Source of the DNA: a virus
Strand: one strand, 5' to 3'
Virus record (IMG/VR): IMGVR_UViG_3300009684_001816
Coordinates: 1-41,568 of that record
Length of the DNA: 41,568 nt
Made by a program: the position numbers and the translations under genes. This document shows, in pieces, positions 8,733 through 17,423 of this stretch (positions are counted from its first letter, which is position 1; every line of letters begins with the position of its first letter). Under the pieces are notes generated by a model. It was not told the origin of the DNA. It was given only the letters and a program-made list of their open reading frames with translations, and ran no database searches.

Positions 8733-9388
8733 TATTTTTTATCCTTCGGAATTACTGATGTTGTTGTTATATTGACGTTACCAGTTTCCGGATCATGTTC
8801 AACATGATGTGCATGAAATTCAACGTCAGGGTGTTTACTTTTCAATTTGAGGAACTCGTTTAAATTATCAGGATGATCGTCATAAAGGTGCACTTTCTTT
8901 AAACCATTTTCCTGAATCGCCTGACTGACGATAGCAGCCTTGGCTTGTGGTGATCTCATACCAACCATATTACCAGCACGACGAACATGAATTTGACCTG
9001 GATCAATACCATATTTTTTCATATGATGAGCAAACGCATCTTTATCATCAAAGTCGGAACGAGCCGTTAAAATTTCAGCTTTACCACCGTTCTTATGTAT
9101 GCCTTTTAATTTGGCAATCATTTTGCGAATTGGTTTTGATGACTCACCAAATATCCTTGATGATCTGAACTCACTGAAATCATAAGCATGACCAGGTGGT
9201 AACTGATGTCTATTGAACTCAGAACTGGTTAAAGTTCGAACTCTTCTATTACTCTGATCATGAACGTGAACTCTTAACTTAGAGTTATCATGATGGAACA
9301 ATGTATCATCAAGATCGAAATAATGTCGACTATCATTAGATGCGACACTTTCGACTATATTAAAATCAAAAGATTTAAATGAGATCAT
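8732..9388 (-). CDS. HAD-superfamily phosphatase
   Basis: The 218-residue protein has the HAD motifs in order: FDLDDT with nucleophile Asp25 and acid/base Asp27, ILTARSD with Thr108 (motif II), K150 as a possible motif III lysine, and YDDHPDNL with Asp170/Asp171 (motif IV). HAD enzymes hydrolyse phosphomonoesters, and some phage members act on nucleic-acid 3' ends as in T4 PseT. The N-terminus MISFKSFDFNIVE again fits a leader ending I-x-E. Its place beside a ligase-like enzyme suggests nucleic-acid end repair, but the substrate cannot be read from sequence. Confidence 0.85.
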   Translation of the reverse strand: MISFKSFDFNIVESVASNDSRHYFDLDDTLFHHDNSKLRVHVHDQSNRRVRTLTSSEFNRHQLPPGHAYDFSEFRSSRIFGESSKPIRKMIAKLKGIHKNGGKAEILTARSDFDDKDAFAHHMKKYGIDPGQIHVRRAGNMVGMRSPQAKAAIVSQAIQENGLKKVHLYDDHPDNLNEFLKLKSKHPDVEFHAHHVEHDPETGNVNITTTSVIPKDKK

Positions 9389-9389
9389 G

Positions 9390-11312
9390 TTACTTCCCTA
9401 ATTTTTTCATTGCTAGTCTACGAATTTCCATATCCGGATGAGTTAATGCTATTTGATGATGAGTGGCATTTGCCTCTGGATGATTCAATAATACTCTGGC
9501 CAATTGTGTTGATGGGTTATTACCCATAGCAGCGGTAATATCTTTAGCCTTATAATGTTCTAATGGAACATAAGCGCCTCTGAAACCTATTTTGCTCAAT
9601 CTACCTTCAGAATTGATATCATTTTTATTTTTATTAAGAGCATATTCGATATGCTCTGCTGTTGCATTAGGATGTACCATAGCTTCTCTACGAACTTCTG
9701 CATTTTTATCATTTAATGCTTTATAGATATTGTCAGAAGAAGCGTTTTCATTCATAATAGCAGCTAATCTAACGTCTTTATTTTTATCGTCTAATGCTTT
9801 ATGTATATTATCAGAAGAGGCATTTCTATTCGCAACTGCGTTATATCGAACGTCTGAATTTTTATCATCTAATGCATTATGAATTTGTTCTGTCGTAACT
9901 TTACGATGTTGTATGGCGGTAGCTCTAGTAACATAATCTGTATCTTGCAACGCTTCTTTAATATTATCTTCCGAAACATTACGATGTTGCAGAGCAATAT
10001 GTTTAAGTTTTGAATTTTTTGTTTTTAATATATAACTGATATGATCCGAATTTAAATTCGGATGTTCAGCTGCTGCCTGTGCCACAATTAAATCACCGTA
10101 ATCACCTTTAGTTTTATCTTTTAATAATCTACTAATTTGATCTGAAGTTAAATTAGGATTTTTAGCCACAGCCAATTTAGCTTGTGGATTTGGATGATCC
10201 ACAATAAAATTAACTTGCTCTGCAGATGCATTACGATGTTGTATTGCGGCTGTGACAACGCCACCATCATCATCTTTTAAAGCTGTGGCAATATGTTCTT
10301 GATTCGCATTAGCATGTGTAATAGCAGCCAATCTGACCTTTCTATCTTTATCTTTAAGACCTCTTGATATATGATTTGCGGTAACACCCTCTTGATTTGG
10401 ATCAAAAGCTTTTGCTCTAGTTATTGAATTTTTAGAATTTAACAATGGGTCAGGTGATGATGCGATACTACTTCTTTTATCATCATCATATAATTTTGGA
10501 TTTTTATTGTATACAGTATTTGGGTCTGGAGGAAAATTAGTTGCAGCCCATTTTCTAACTGTATCTCCAAATATATTATCCGAAGTACCATATATTTTTT
10601 CTTCGGGGCTTAAAATAGTTGATTTTGTTTTATCTTCAGGTTCGAATGGTTTAAGAGCAATTCTTGCTATTGGATTTTTAGCCTCTGGATCATCAGCATG
10701 AGCAAGGTATGCAACATGAGTTCCATGCTGAACATCAGCTTTAAGATAATGACTAAATTGACCAGCATTATCCAAAGTATCAAAGCCATCATTACCGTTT
10801 CCTACTCTACCTCTTGGATCCAAAGCCATGCATGATCTCCAACCTTGATTTGTTGACATACCAGCAACATCATGTGGATGACGTGAAATAACTACATGCA
10901 AACCACCGCTACCAACTCTAGATGCGCTTCTGGCAGGATCGTTTTGATATGTTTTCATAAGATTTGGAGATGCACCAGTTTTCTGAAGTACACCACCAAT
11001 TTTTAAAGATCTATTTGGGTATTTCGGATCCTGTACAAGTCCTGCTTTATAATCAGATATCTTATATCCATTATTTTCAAGATGTTGTTGAACATCTGGG
11101 TGTGGAACTGCTGTATCAGCTTCGCCACCGCCCAATGGTATTGAAATTCTATCTTGTCCTGGGGGAATTACATGACTTGATATTTCTTGTGCACGATTTG
11201 TTTTTGTCCATTTATCAACAGCAGCTTTTTGTGCATCATTCAATTCTTCTGTTATGTCGCCATAACTTGATGGGATATAATTTATGATACAGAAAGTATT
11301 GAATGATAGCAT
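9390..11312 (-). CDS. HEAT/LRV-repeat protein with conserved phage SRHP...GWxSCM domain
   Basis: Residues about 140-240 contain ISRHPHDVAGMSTNQGWRSCM and GTHVAYLAHADDPE...PIARIALKPF, a block I have seen in other large phage proteins with unknown function. From about residue 290 to the end there are roughly a dozen degenerate units of about 25 residues, of the type V-R-x-A-A-I-x-H-x-N-A-x-x-E-H-I-x-x-A-L-x-D, typical of HEAT or leucine-rich-variant solenoids that bind proteins. The N-terminus is SFNTF-like with an ITE site at residues 20-22. It is the first gene of the late operon, with a late-like box 25 bases upstream. Confidence 0.75.
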   Translation of the reverse strand: MLSFNTFCIINYIPSSYGDITEELNDAQKAAVDKWTKTNRAQEISSHVIPPGQDRISIPLGGGEADTAVPHPDVQQHLENNGYKISDYKAGLVQDPKYPNRSLKIGGVLQKTGASPNLMKTYQNDPARSASRVGSGGLHVVISRHPHDVAGMSTNQGWRSCMALDPRGRVGNGNDGFDTLDNAGQFSHYLKADVQHGTHVAYLAHADDPEAKNPIARIALKPFEPEDKTKSTILSPEEKIYGTSDNIFGDTVRKWAATNFPPDPNTVYNKNPKLYDDDKRSSIASSPDPLLNSKNSITRAKAFDPNQEGVTANHISRGLKDKDRKVRLAAITHANANQEHIATALKDDDGGVVTAAIQHRNASAEQVNFIVDHPNPQAKLAVAKNPNLTSDQISRLLKDKTKGDYGDLIVAQAAAEHPNLNSDHISYILKTKNSKLKHIALQHRNVSEDNIKEALQDTDYVTRATAIQHRKVTTEQIHNALDDKNSDVRYNAVANRNASSDNIHKALDDKNKDVRLAAIMNENASSDNIYKALNDKNAEVRREAMVHPNATAEHIEYALNKNKNDINSEGRLSKIGFRGAYVPLEHYKAKDITAAMGNNPSTQLARVLLNHPEANATHHQIALTHPDMEIRRLAMKKLGK

Positions 11313-11336
11313 GAAAAATCTCCGAATAATTTTAAG

Positions 11337-11344
11337 TATTTATC
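11337..11344 (-). promoter_or_regulatory. Late-promoter-like box (GATAAATA)
   Basis: The minus strand reads GATAAATA, 7 of 8 matches to the T4 late consensus, placed to start transcripts just before the ATG at 11312. It lies beyond the terminator at 11359-11388, so it is the likely driver of the whole 11312-to-1 block. Confidence 0.65.
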
Positions 11345-11358
11345 TAAACTTAAACCAT

Positions 11359-11388
11359 AAAAAAAGGCGAGCCCTTTCGGACCCGCCT
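11359..11388 (-). terminator. Intrinsic terminator of the replication operon
   Basis: On the minus strand AGGCGGGTCC and GGGCTCGCCT form a 10-bp stem with two G:U pairs and a GAAA loop, followed by seven U. It separates the replication operon from the late operon. Confidence 0.92.
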
Positions 11389-11490
11389 GTAACGATAAAA
11401 TATGGTTGGGTGGAACCCCACCATTTGCTCCCAACTATTCCGTGTCTCCTGGACTCGTGCCTCTTGCGACTGTGCGCAATACATATTTTA
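11389..11490 (-). ncRNA. Candidate small RNA upstream of the terminator
   Basis: About 100 bases between the 60-aa gene and the terminator hold no gene with a ribosome site but are highly structured. GTTGGG and CCCAAC enclose a GGTGG/CCACC hairpin just before the terminator. A possible start lies upstream: TTGAAC about 16 bases before TATACG, and a late-like CTAAATAA at 11501-11508. An open frame begins at an ATG near 11484 and runs through the terminator stem without a ribosome site, so I prefer a non-coding RNA. The 3' UTR of the operon is the alternative. Confidence 0.45.
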
Positions 11491-11525
11491 ATCGTATATA
11501 TTATTTAGTCAGCTGTTCAACTTTT

Positions 11526-11708
11526 TCAGTATAAAAAATTCTTTTTTAGAATAAAAGATGGAGAAAATCCATCAAAAGCGCCACCTAAATTTAGAAACCG
11601 TAGCCGTTCTTTTGCCTCTTGACGAGTGTTATACTGATCAATGATCTGATCAGTTTTAGTTTCAATGACCAAAAACTTCTTATCTTTTTCGACAATTTTA
11701 TAATTCAT
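11526..11708 (-). CDS. Small conserved phage protein (60 aa)
   Basis: The sequence pattern YKIVEKDKKFLVIETKT...TRQEAKERLRFLNLGGAFDGFSPSF matches a small phage family I recognise by its NLGGxFDGxxPxF ending; its function is not known. It overlaps the preceding 80-aa gene by 4 bases (ATGA) and is last in the operon driven from 11968-11996. Confidence 0.75.
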   Translation of the reverse strand: MNYKIVEKDKKFLVIETKTDQIIDQYNTRQEAKERLRFLNLGGAFDGFSPSFILKKNFLY

Positions 11709-11947
11709 AAAGCCTCCAAACGACGTCCAACAAAACGCAATTCATTTTGATAATCTCGATTTTGATCACGAAGAATAGTTAGTTCTTGGGTTTGTAGTTC
11801 AATAACATTCATACAAAGTTTAAACAAATAAGTAGGATTAATCAAGCTTTCTCCCAGTTGATTGTCAACGAGTCGAATGTGATCTTGACACATATAATTT
11901 TGAAGATGAACCATTAGCGTCTCGTTATCAATTTCACGCTTCATCAA
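11705..11947 (-). CDS. Small protein (80 aa), unknown
   Basis: I recognise no family. The second half, with QTQELTILRDQNRDYQNEL, looks like a short coiled coil. It has its own strong early promoter (11968-11996) and a GGAG ribosome site. The 60-aa gene overlaps its stop by 4 bases. Confidence 0.7.
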   Translation of the reverse strand: MMKREIDNETLMVHLQNYMCQDHIRLVDNQLGESLINPTYLFKLCMNVIELQTQELTILRDQNRDYQNELRFVGRRLEAL

Positions 11948-11967
11948 AAGCTCCTATCCAAAAACAT

Positions 11968-11996
11968 ATTATACCCCAGTTGATAACAAAAGTCAA
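11968..11996 (-). promoter_or_regulatory. Early sigma70-type promoter
   Basis: Minus strand TTGACT (11996-11991), 17-base spacer, TATAAT (11973-11968). It lies between gp41 and the two small downstream genes and would give them extra transcription. Confidence 0.85.
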
Positions 11997-12005
11997 CAAC
12001 TATTT

Positions 12006-13412
12006 TCACTTGAAGCCCTCAAACTTTCCTTTATCAAACTTCTTACGGGGCATATTACGTTCCATATCTTCGGACATGAACTTTCCCTTATCCATCACAG
12101 GCTTGTCGTCCATAAGCTCATCCTGTGCTGATTGTTCTACATCGTAAAGCCGCATCTTGCTGCGATCCACACCAACAACAAAGCGACGATGAAGCCCTGG
12201 ATCATTATAGCGATTCTTGAGCTGCTTAACCATAATTTGATTGAGTTCTTCCAGTTCTTCGGACGTGACGAGTGCAAACATAAAATCAGCTGTGGCCGGG
12301 AGTCCAAAGGATTCTGCTGTATCTTCCAGTCCCACGTCGCTGTTCGAATATCCGCTTCGAGTTGTTTGAGTCGCAGAGACGACAGGAACATTGAACTCCA
12401 CTGCAAGTCCTCGTAGTTCTTCTGCGATCGTTTTGACAAGGGTATAAGAATTGACTCCGGTTCCATGTTTTAACCTCGATGACATACAAATGTTCAGGTA
12501 ATCAATATATATGATGTCCGGAACGAAATTTTTCTTGAGCTTCAACTCATTTAGAAGATGGCGAAAGTTTGCCGACCCAGCGCATGTGGTCGGATATTCC
12601 TTGATAATAATTTTACCAGTAGTTTTTTTACGGATACGAGCAACTTTATTATCATACATTTCCTTGGGCATACTGATAAGCTCTTGTACCGGAGTATTCA
12701 GCAAATTAGCATCAATACGTTCTGCGATCTTTTCTTCGGCCATTTCTAGCGTAATATAAAGAACATTCAGACCAGCTGTCATATTAGCAGCAGCACAGTG
12801 ACACATAAAGAGAGACTTACCAACACCAGTACCGGCAAGAGCGATATTCAATGTCTTTTTAGGCAAGCCGCCCTGTGTGATCTTATTCATATATTCAATA
12901 TCAAAAGGAACACGTGATTCCTTCATATGATAAAACTCAAAACGAGCCTCGGCATCTTCAAGAAAGTCATGGCCGATATGTGTATCAAAAGATACACCAA
13001 GAGCGTCGCTCAAAATTTGAGGAATACCACCCTTGGAAGTTTTACCAGTTTTATCATCAAGGATTTGAATTGATGACATGATAGCATTATAAACGGCTTT
13101 TTCCTGACAAAACTTTTCAGTTTGATCAAGCAACCACTCGATTTTAGTATCTTCATCGCGATCAAATTTAGAAATAGTATCTGCAATATTTCGAAAACTT
13201 TCCTCACCCAAACCACTCTTGTTAGTTAGGTCAATGGCCATAGCTTCCTTAGATGGGAATGCATTATATTTCTTTACGTATTCACTGATGAGTTCGAAAA
13301 CGACTTTATCACAATAATCCGTGAAATATTCTTCCTTAAGAAAAGGAATAACTTTACGACCATAATCTTCATTGTATAATAAATTGCTAAAAATGGTCCG
13401 TTCGATTGCCAT
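12006..13412 (-). CDS. 41: Replicative DNA helicase, T4 gp41 (DnaB family)
   Basis: The 468-residue protein matches T4 gp41 (475 aa) along its length. It has an N-terminal helical domain beginning with an ERTIFSNLLYNEDYGRKVIPFL block and a RecA-like C-terminal domain. Walker A AGTGVGKS is near residue 195, Walker B IIYIDYLN about 100 residues later, and VPVVSATQTTRSGY is the sensor/motif 4 region. gp41 is the hexameric 5'-3' helicase of the phage replisome and is loaded by gp59, encoded at 40052-40630. It is in the operon with polymerase and UvsX. Confidence 0.97.
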   Translation of the reverse strand: MAIERTIFSNLLYNEDYGRKVIPFLKEEYFTDYCDKVVFELISEYVKKYNAFPSKEAMAIDLTNKSGLGEESFRNIADTISKFDRDEDTKIEWLLDQTEKFCQEKAVYNAIMSSIQILDDKTGKTSKGGIPQILSDALGVSFDTHIGHDFLEDAEARFEFYHMKESRVPFDIEYMNKITQGGLPKKTLNIALAGTGVGKSLFMCHCAAANMTAGLNVLYITLEMAEEKIAERIDANLLNTPVQELISMPKEMYDNKVARIRKKTTGKIIIKEYPTTCAGSANFRHLLNELKLKKNFVPDIIYIDYLNICMSSRLKHGTGVNSYTLVKTIAEELRGLAVEFNVPVVSATQTTRSGYSNSDVGLEDTAESFGLPATADFMFALVTSEELEELNQIMVKQLKNRYNDPGLHRRFVVGVDRSKMRLYDVEQSAQDELMDDKPVMDKGKFMSEDMERNMPRKKFDKGKFEGFK

Positions 13413-13425
13413 GCTATTTCCCTCA

Positions 13426-13632
13426 TCAAATAGATTTTTCTAATACATATTCTTGTGCTGCCAGTTCTGCTTCCTTTATTGAACACTCGGCCAATATTCT
13501 AGAATTAGTATACTCTTTATCATAGTAGTAGTCAAGGGCGAAAATATCGCCATTGCCAATTTCAACAATATCCACTTGCTTTCGTAGGTCATCAGAGTAG
13601 AAAGTGGAGATTACTTTATTCTTCATCGTCAT
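13426..13632 (-). CDS. Small protein (68 aa), unknown
   Basis: It overlaps the 3' end of uvsX by 17 bases and ends 13 bases before gp41, so it is translated within the replication operon. It is acidic, with a YYYDKEYTNSRILAE segment and an Ala-rich C-terminal helix. I recognise no family. ATGs at 13632 and 13626 are both possible starts. Confidence 0.65.
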   Translation of the reverse strand: MTMKNKVISTFYSDDLRKQVDIVEIGNGDIFALDYYYDKEYTNSRILAECSIKEAELAAQEYVLEKSI

Positions 13633-14659
13633 TATCCATTATAGGACCCATCGCCATCTTGTACTTACTTTCGATGTACTGGGCAAAATCAGTGTTTTTG
13701 AACATATCCATCCAAAACTCTTTATTGTCCACAATATCAGCGGCTCTCTTGCTTGGCTGACGTACTTCACCAGTTTCCTTATCAACCGTAGCATACCAAC
13801 CAACCTTTGGCTTAACAATGTAGTTACCTTCAATCGCCACATCCAGAAGACCAGACCAACGATTAATACCACCATCAAATGAAACCGTAATCGGAATTTT
13901 TGACTTTTCTTTAACAAAACGAGACTTCTCAACATTAATAACGAAATGATATCCGGCAATTTCAGTACCATCCTTATCTTGCTGACGACCGATAATCCAG
14001 ATATTATCAGCACCATAATATGCACCAGTACCACCACTGACGATAGCTTTGGGGAACATACCAATTTCCATATAGGTATGATTGATAGCAACCATTGGAA
14101 TGTTTTTAAGCGAAAGATGAGGTGTAATCATACGGAATAGAGACTTAAGCTGCTTGGCACGAGTCATATCCGCAACTGACTTTTCATTCAGCGCATCTTC
14201 AATTTCTTTTTTCGAAGCCAAGTTACCAATCGAGTCAACCAAAATCATAACATGGTCACCACGATCAATGCTCTTCAACTGTGTCATAATATCAAACTTC
14301 AGTTCTTCAACGTCAGTAATAGGAGTATGAACAACAGATTCAAGATCAATACCGAAAGTAGTAAAGTATGACTGAGGAGTACCAAACTCAGAGTCATAGA
14401 AAAGGATAATACCATCCTTATACTTCTTTAGAAAGGCAGCTGCTAACAGGAGCGAGAAACCTGACTTAAAGTGTTTTGATGGACCGGCCAACATAGTAAG
14501 ACCAGGAGTAATACCACCATCAACAGAGCCGGACAAAGCAACGTTAATCATTGGAACAGATGTGGGAATCATATCTTTCTTGGTGAAAATTTTCGAGTCA
14601 AGCAAGCTTGCTGTCAAATCGATGGTACTGTTCTTGATAAGCTTTTCCTTAAGTGACAT
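13616..14659 (-). CDS. uvsX: Recombinase UvsX (RecA family)
   Basis: This 347-residue protein aligns with T4 UvsX throughout. Walker A GPSKHFKSGF lies near residue 58, LFYDSEFG follows, VMILVDSIGNLASKKE is Walker B plus the UvsX-specific DSxGNLASKKE block, and EDALNEKSVADMTRAKQLKSLFR comes next. NVEKSRFVKEKSKIPI lies in the C-terminal half. UvsX forms filaments on single-stranded DNA and catalyses strand exchange in recombination-dependent replication and repair. It is shorter than T4 UvsX at the C-terminus but keeps an acidic tail (DNDDEE), which in T4-type recombinases modulates filament assembly. Confidence 0.97.
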   Translation of the reverse strand: MSLKEKLIKNSTIDLTASLLDSKIFTKKDMIPTSVPMINVALSGSVDGGITPGLTMLAGPSKHFKSGFSLLLAAAFLKKYKDGIILFYDSEFGTPQSYFTTFGIDLESVVHTPITDVEELKFDIMTQLKSIDRGDHVMILVDSIGNLASKKEIEDALNEKSVADMTRAKQLKSLFRMITPHLSLKNIPMVAINHTYMEIGMFPKAIVSGGTGAYYGADNIWIIGRQQDKDGTEIAGYHFVINVEKSRFVKEKSKIPITVSFDGGINRWSGLLDVAIEGNYIVKPKVGWYATVDKETGEVRQPSKRAADIVDNKEFWMDMFKNTDFAQYIESKYKMAMGPIMDNDDEE

Positions 14660-14667
14660 TTTATTTC

Positions 14668-14886
14668 CTATTCTACAAGAGTGTTAATTTTAGCGATCAT
14701 AGCATCAATAGATGTTATTCTATTGGGCCACTTAATCATTTCTTTATCGGGATTTTTTTTTAAATTATTAAGAAGTGGCATGATCATATCACGAAGCTGA
14801 ATTAACTTTTCACGTGATGTATCTGTTACCAATTCATCTTCATTTGCAAAAGTAAATCCGAAATCATATTCTTTATCTTTAGCCAA
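14668..14886 (-). CDS. Small conserved T4-like protein between 43 and uvsX
   Basis: Motifs FGFTFANEDEL, PLLNNLKKNP and KWPNR match a small protein that I recognise from T4-like phages of marine bacteria, where it sits near polymerase and uvsX. Its function is unknown. The N-terminus is acidic, followed by a long helix. Its start overlaps the end of gene 43 by 8 bases, and uvsX follows 8 bases after its stop, so a replication-linked role is plausible from position only. Confidence 0.85.
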   Translation of the reverse strand: MAKDKEYDFGFTFANEDELVTDTSREKLIQLRDMIMPLLNNLKKNPDKEMIKWPNRITSIDAMIAKINTLVE

Positions 14887-17338
14887 AGAAATCCTCCAAT
14901 GTTGCTAGTTGTTCTATTTTCCAATCAATACAATCCGCAATTGAACGAAGTGGTTCAAGATAAGACTTATTGAACTGGGTATCTCGATCGATATATGAAT
15001 CTAAACCAAATTCTTTTGGTAGAGTATCTATTGCGGCGATAACAGTTTCATTAATAGGATTAGGTGTTTTCAAATAAACAAACTTAATCTTATCGCCATC
15101 TTGAATTGGTGCAAGGTTACCAATACCATGACGCTTGATCAAATGATTATATAGAAGAACTCCACGAACCTGAATAGGAGTTCCTTTACCATAAATACTA
15201 TTTTTATCTGAATATTTACTTATGCCTTTAACACCACGGGGAAAAGCAACATCTTCAAAAGGAAGTGACATAAACTCTTCGCGAAATTTCTCGTTAAACT
15301 TGATAAGATCGCTTTCATTTTGATTCATAATAATAGTCAGAGCCTGTTTAATCTTTTCACGACAAACATGCGGAGTTGATGAACGAACTGCCTCGATACC
15401 CTGAATCTTCAGCTTTGGCTTATCATACTGCACACCTTCAACGTTCCAGGCATTAAGAATATACATTTTCTTCGCTTTCCAAATACCTTTATTGGCAATG
15501 GTTTCACGCTTCATTTGCATTTTCTGTTGATATGCATTCATCATACCTGCTAGCTCGTCATAACAGCTGTTAATATAATGCTGTATTTTACTCTCACAAA
15601 ACTTATCAATTAAATTGACAGCGTCGAGTTCATTAGAACCATCAGGTATAAGCTTTTCAAAAGTCACATAAATCGAATCTGTATCCGCCGCAATAACATA
15701 ATCAATATCAGTTGTTTTACATACCTTATTCATAAAGATATTCATTTTTTTTTCAATCCAACGAATGGAAAGCTGACCAGACATAGTAATCGCCTCGGCA
15801 TTATTGAAATTGAACCAACGGAAATACCTATTGCCGAGTGCACCGTAAGCCGAGTTCAATTGAATTTTACGAGCCATTTGCATATTATGGTATCGTGCAA
15901 TAAGCATTTCGTCGTCTTTGCTTTTGGTAAGTTCATAACGCTGCTTTGCCTCGATCATCTTTTTCTTATAAACAACTCGATCATTATAGAGCTTTTCCAT
16001 AAGAGCTGGGAGAAACCCTTGCTTATCTTTCCGATAAGTGCAACCATTGGCAGCATACGCTACCGAACTGTCACGATATTCCCAGTGACCTTCTAGCAAA
16101 TAATCAATACTTGGAAACTGAGTTCTACCAACAAGTGTTTCCGGGCTGATATTATATTGCATGATAAGATGAGGATACAGCGAGTTCAAGTCAAAAGAAA
16201 CAACCCACTTACTCAATCCTGGCTTAACTTCCTTAACATGACCGCCGACCAATTCAAACTGCTCTTTCGAGCTTTTAAACTGAGGAATTACGATATTTTG
16301 TTCGAGCAGATAATTATGGATAATGACATCCCATGAACGAACCGTAGTCATGGTATCGTTATAATTTACCTTGGCATCATATGCCAGAGCCATCACCTGT
16401 TCAATGAACTTCATTTTCTCATCAAGTCGTTCAACAAGAACACAATCGAGAATGTTATATTCAATAAACTTCTGATGATTATTACGGTAAAGCTCAAGCA
16501 AAGATCCATACTCGGAATAATCTAACTTTTTCTCGCCGAGTTCAATTTGAGCGATATAGTCGAGCTTATAACTCTCCTGATTACCGAAACTGAATTTACG
16601 ATAAAGCTGGTAGTAATCCATAACTGCGATGCCGGCAGGTGCATAACTCTGATTTTCTTTACCACGAAACTCGATAGTTTTTTCATCAAGAATACGCCAT
16701 GGTGAAAGACGTTTGGCCTCTGTAACATTAAACAGTTTAACAATACGATTTACCAAGTATGGGATATCGAAAAACTCAATATTCCAGCCGGTGATAATAT
16801 CAAGATCAAGAGCTTCCCAGGCCTGAAGAAACTTCTGAATCAACTCATACTCATCTTTACACTTGACATAATATGTATTTGGATCGGTAGTGAAAAACTC
16901 ACCACAACCAAATACGTAATTACGTTTCCGACAACGAACAGTAATCGCAGTCAGAGGCTTATCTGCCTTTTGAATGTCGGGAAATCCTTCGTCAGCAGCA
17001 CACTCAATATCAATTGTGCCAATGCTAACCTGCGACGGATCATAATTGATGTCGCCCTTAAATGTATCAAAAATATAAAGGTAGGGGAAAGTTGTGAGTC
17101 CATAAATCTCCATATTGGAGACATCGGAATAACGCTCAATGAAATCCTTGGCGTCCTTAATACCATCAAAGTCGAGCTTTGCAACTGGCTTACCATCAAG
17201 AGTACGATACTTACCCTCTGGCTTATGGATAAACATATACGGCTTATATGCCACTACTTCCTTTGTTCGTGTTCCCTTATCGAATCCACGAACATAAATT
17301 TTGTCACCACGTTGAAATACATTTGTATAAAAAGCCAT
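14879..17338 (-). CDS. 43: Family B DNA polymerase, T4 gp43
   Basis: The 819-residue protein has the 3'-5' exonuclease motifs TIDIECA (Exo I), ITGWNIEFFDIPY (Exo II) and YNILDCVLV (Exo III), followed by polymerase motifs A (DLNSLYPHL), B (QLNSAYGALGNRYF) and C (AADTDSIY). All catalytic acidic residues are present. It ends in a short tail, LEDFFG, resembling the sliding-clamp-binding C-terminus of T4 gp43. It is about 80 residues shorter than T4 gp43. It heads the replication operon, and the leader has an early promoter and a hairpin close to the ribosome site. Confidence 0.98.
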   Translation of the reverse strand: MAFYTNVFQRGDKIYVRGFDKGTRTKEVVAYKPYMFIHKPEGKYRTLDGKPVAKLDFDGIKDAKDFIERYSDVSNMEIYGLTTFPYLYIFDTFKGDINYDPSQVSIGTIDIECAADEGFPDIQKADKPLTAITVRCRKRNYVFGCGEFFTTDPNTYYVKCKDEYELIQKFLQAWEALDLDIITGWNIEFFDIPYLVNRIVKLFNVTEAKRLSPWRILDEKTIEFRGKENQSYAPAGIAVMDYYQLYRKFSFGNQESYKLDYIAQIELGEKKLDYSEYGSLLELYRNNHQKFIEYNILDCVLVERLDEKMKFIEQVMALAYDAKVNYNDTMTTVRSWDVIIHNYLLEQNIVIPQFKSSKEQFELVGGHVKEVKPGLSKWVVSFDLNSLYPHLIMQYNISPETLVGRTQFPSIDYLLEGHWEYRDSSVAYAANGCTYRKDKQGFLPALMEKLYNDRVVYKKKMIEAKQRYELTKSKDDEMLIARYHNMQMARKIQLNSAYGALGNRYFRWFNFNNAEAITMSGQLSIRWIEKKMNIFMNKVCKTTDIDYVIAADTDSIYVTFEKLIPDGSNELDAVNLIDKFCESKIQHYINSCYDELAGMMNAYQQKMQMKRETIANKGIWKAKKMYILNAWNVEGVQYDKPKLKIQGIEAVRSSTPHVCREKIKQALTIIMNQNESDLIKFNEKFREEFMSLPFEDVAFPRGVKGISKYSDKNSIYGKGTPIQVRGVLLYNHLIKRHGIGNLAPIQDGDKIKFVYLKTPNPINETVIAAIDTLPKEFGLDSYIDRDTQFNKSYLEPLRSIADCIDWKIEQLATLEDFFG

Positions 17339-17353
17339 GAAATACTCCTGTAT

Positions 17354-17382
17354 GCGTTCCGGACAAAATGTCGCACAAACGC
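17354..17382 (-). promoter_or_regulatory. Hairpin in gene 43 leader, candidate translational operator
   Basis: In the minus-strand leader GCGTT/AACGC and GACA/TGTC form an interrupted hairpin with a short loop, ending a few bases before the AGGAG ribosome site of gene 43. T4 and RB69 gp43 repress their own translation by binding a leader hairpin at this place. The sequence differs from T4, so the same function here is inferred. Confidence 0.45.
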
Positions 17383-17391
17383 CAATAATGT

Positions 17392-17419
17392 ATTATACTA
17401 TGCTCTACTGAAAAGTCAA
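17392..17419 (-). promoter_or_regulatory. Early promoter of the replication operon
   Basis: Minus strand TTGACT (17419-17414), 16-base spacer, TATAAT (17397-17392), then a leader of about 50 bases to the gene 43 ATG. Confidence 0.88.
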
Positions 17420-17423
17420 GTTA

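Noticed and set aside
11357-11484. Frame of about 42 codons running through the terminator after the 60-aa gene
   Set aside because: No ribosome site, and its last residues (RVRKGSPFF) are simply the translation of the terminator hairpin.
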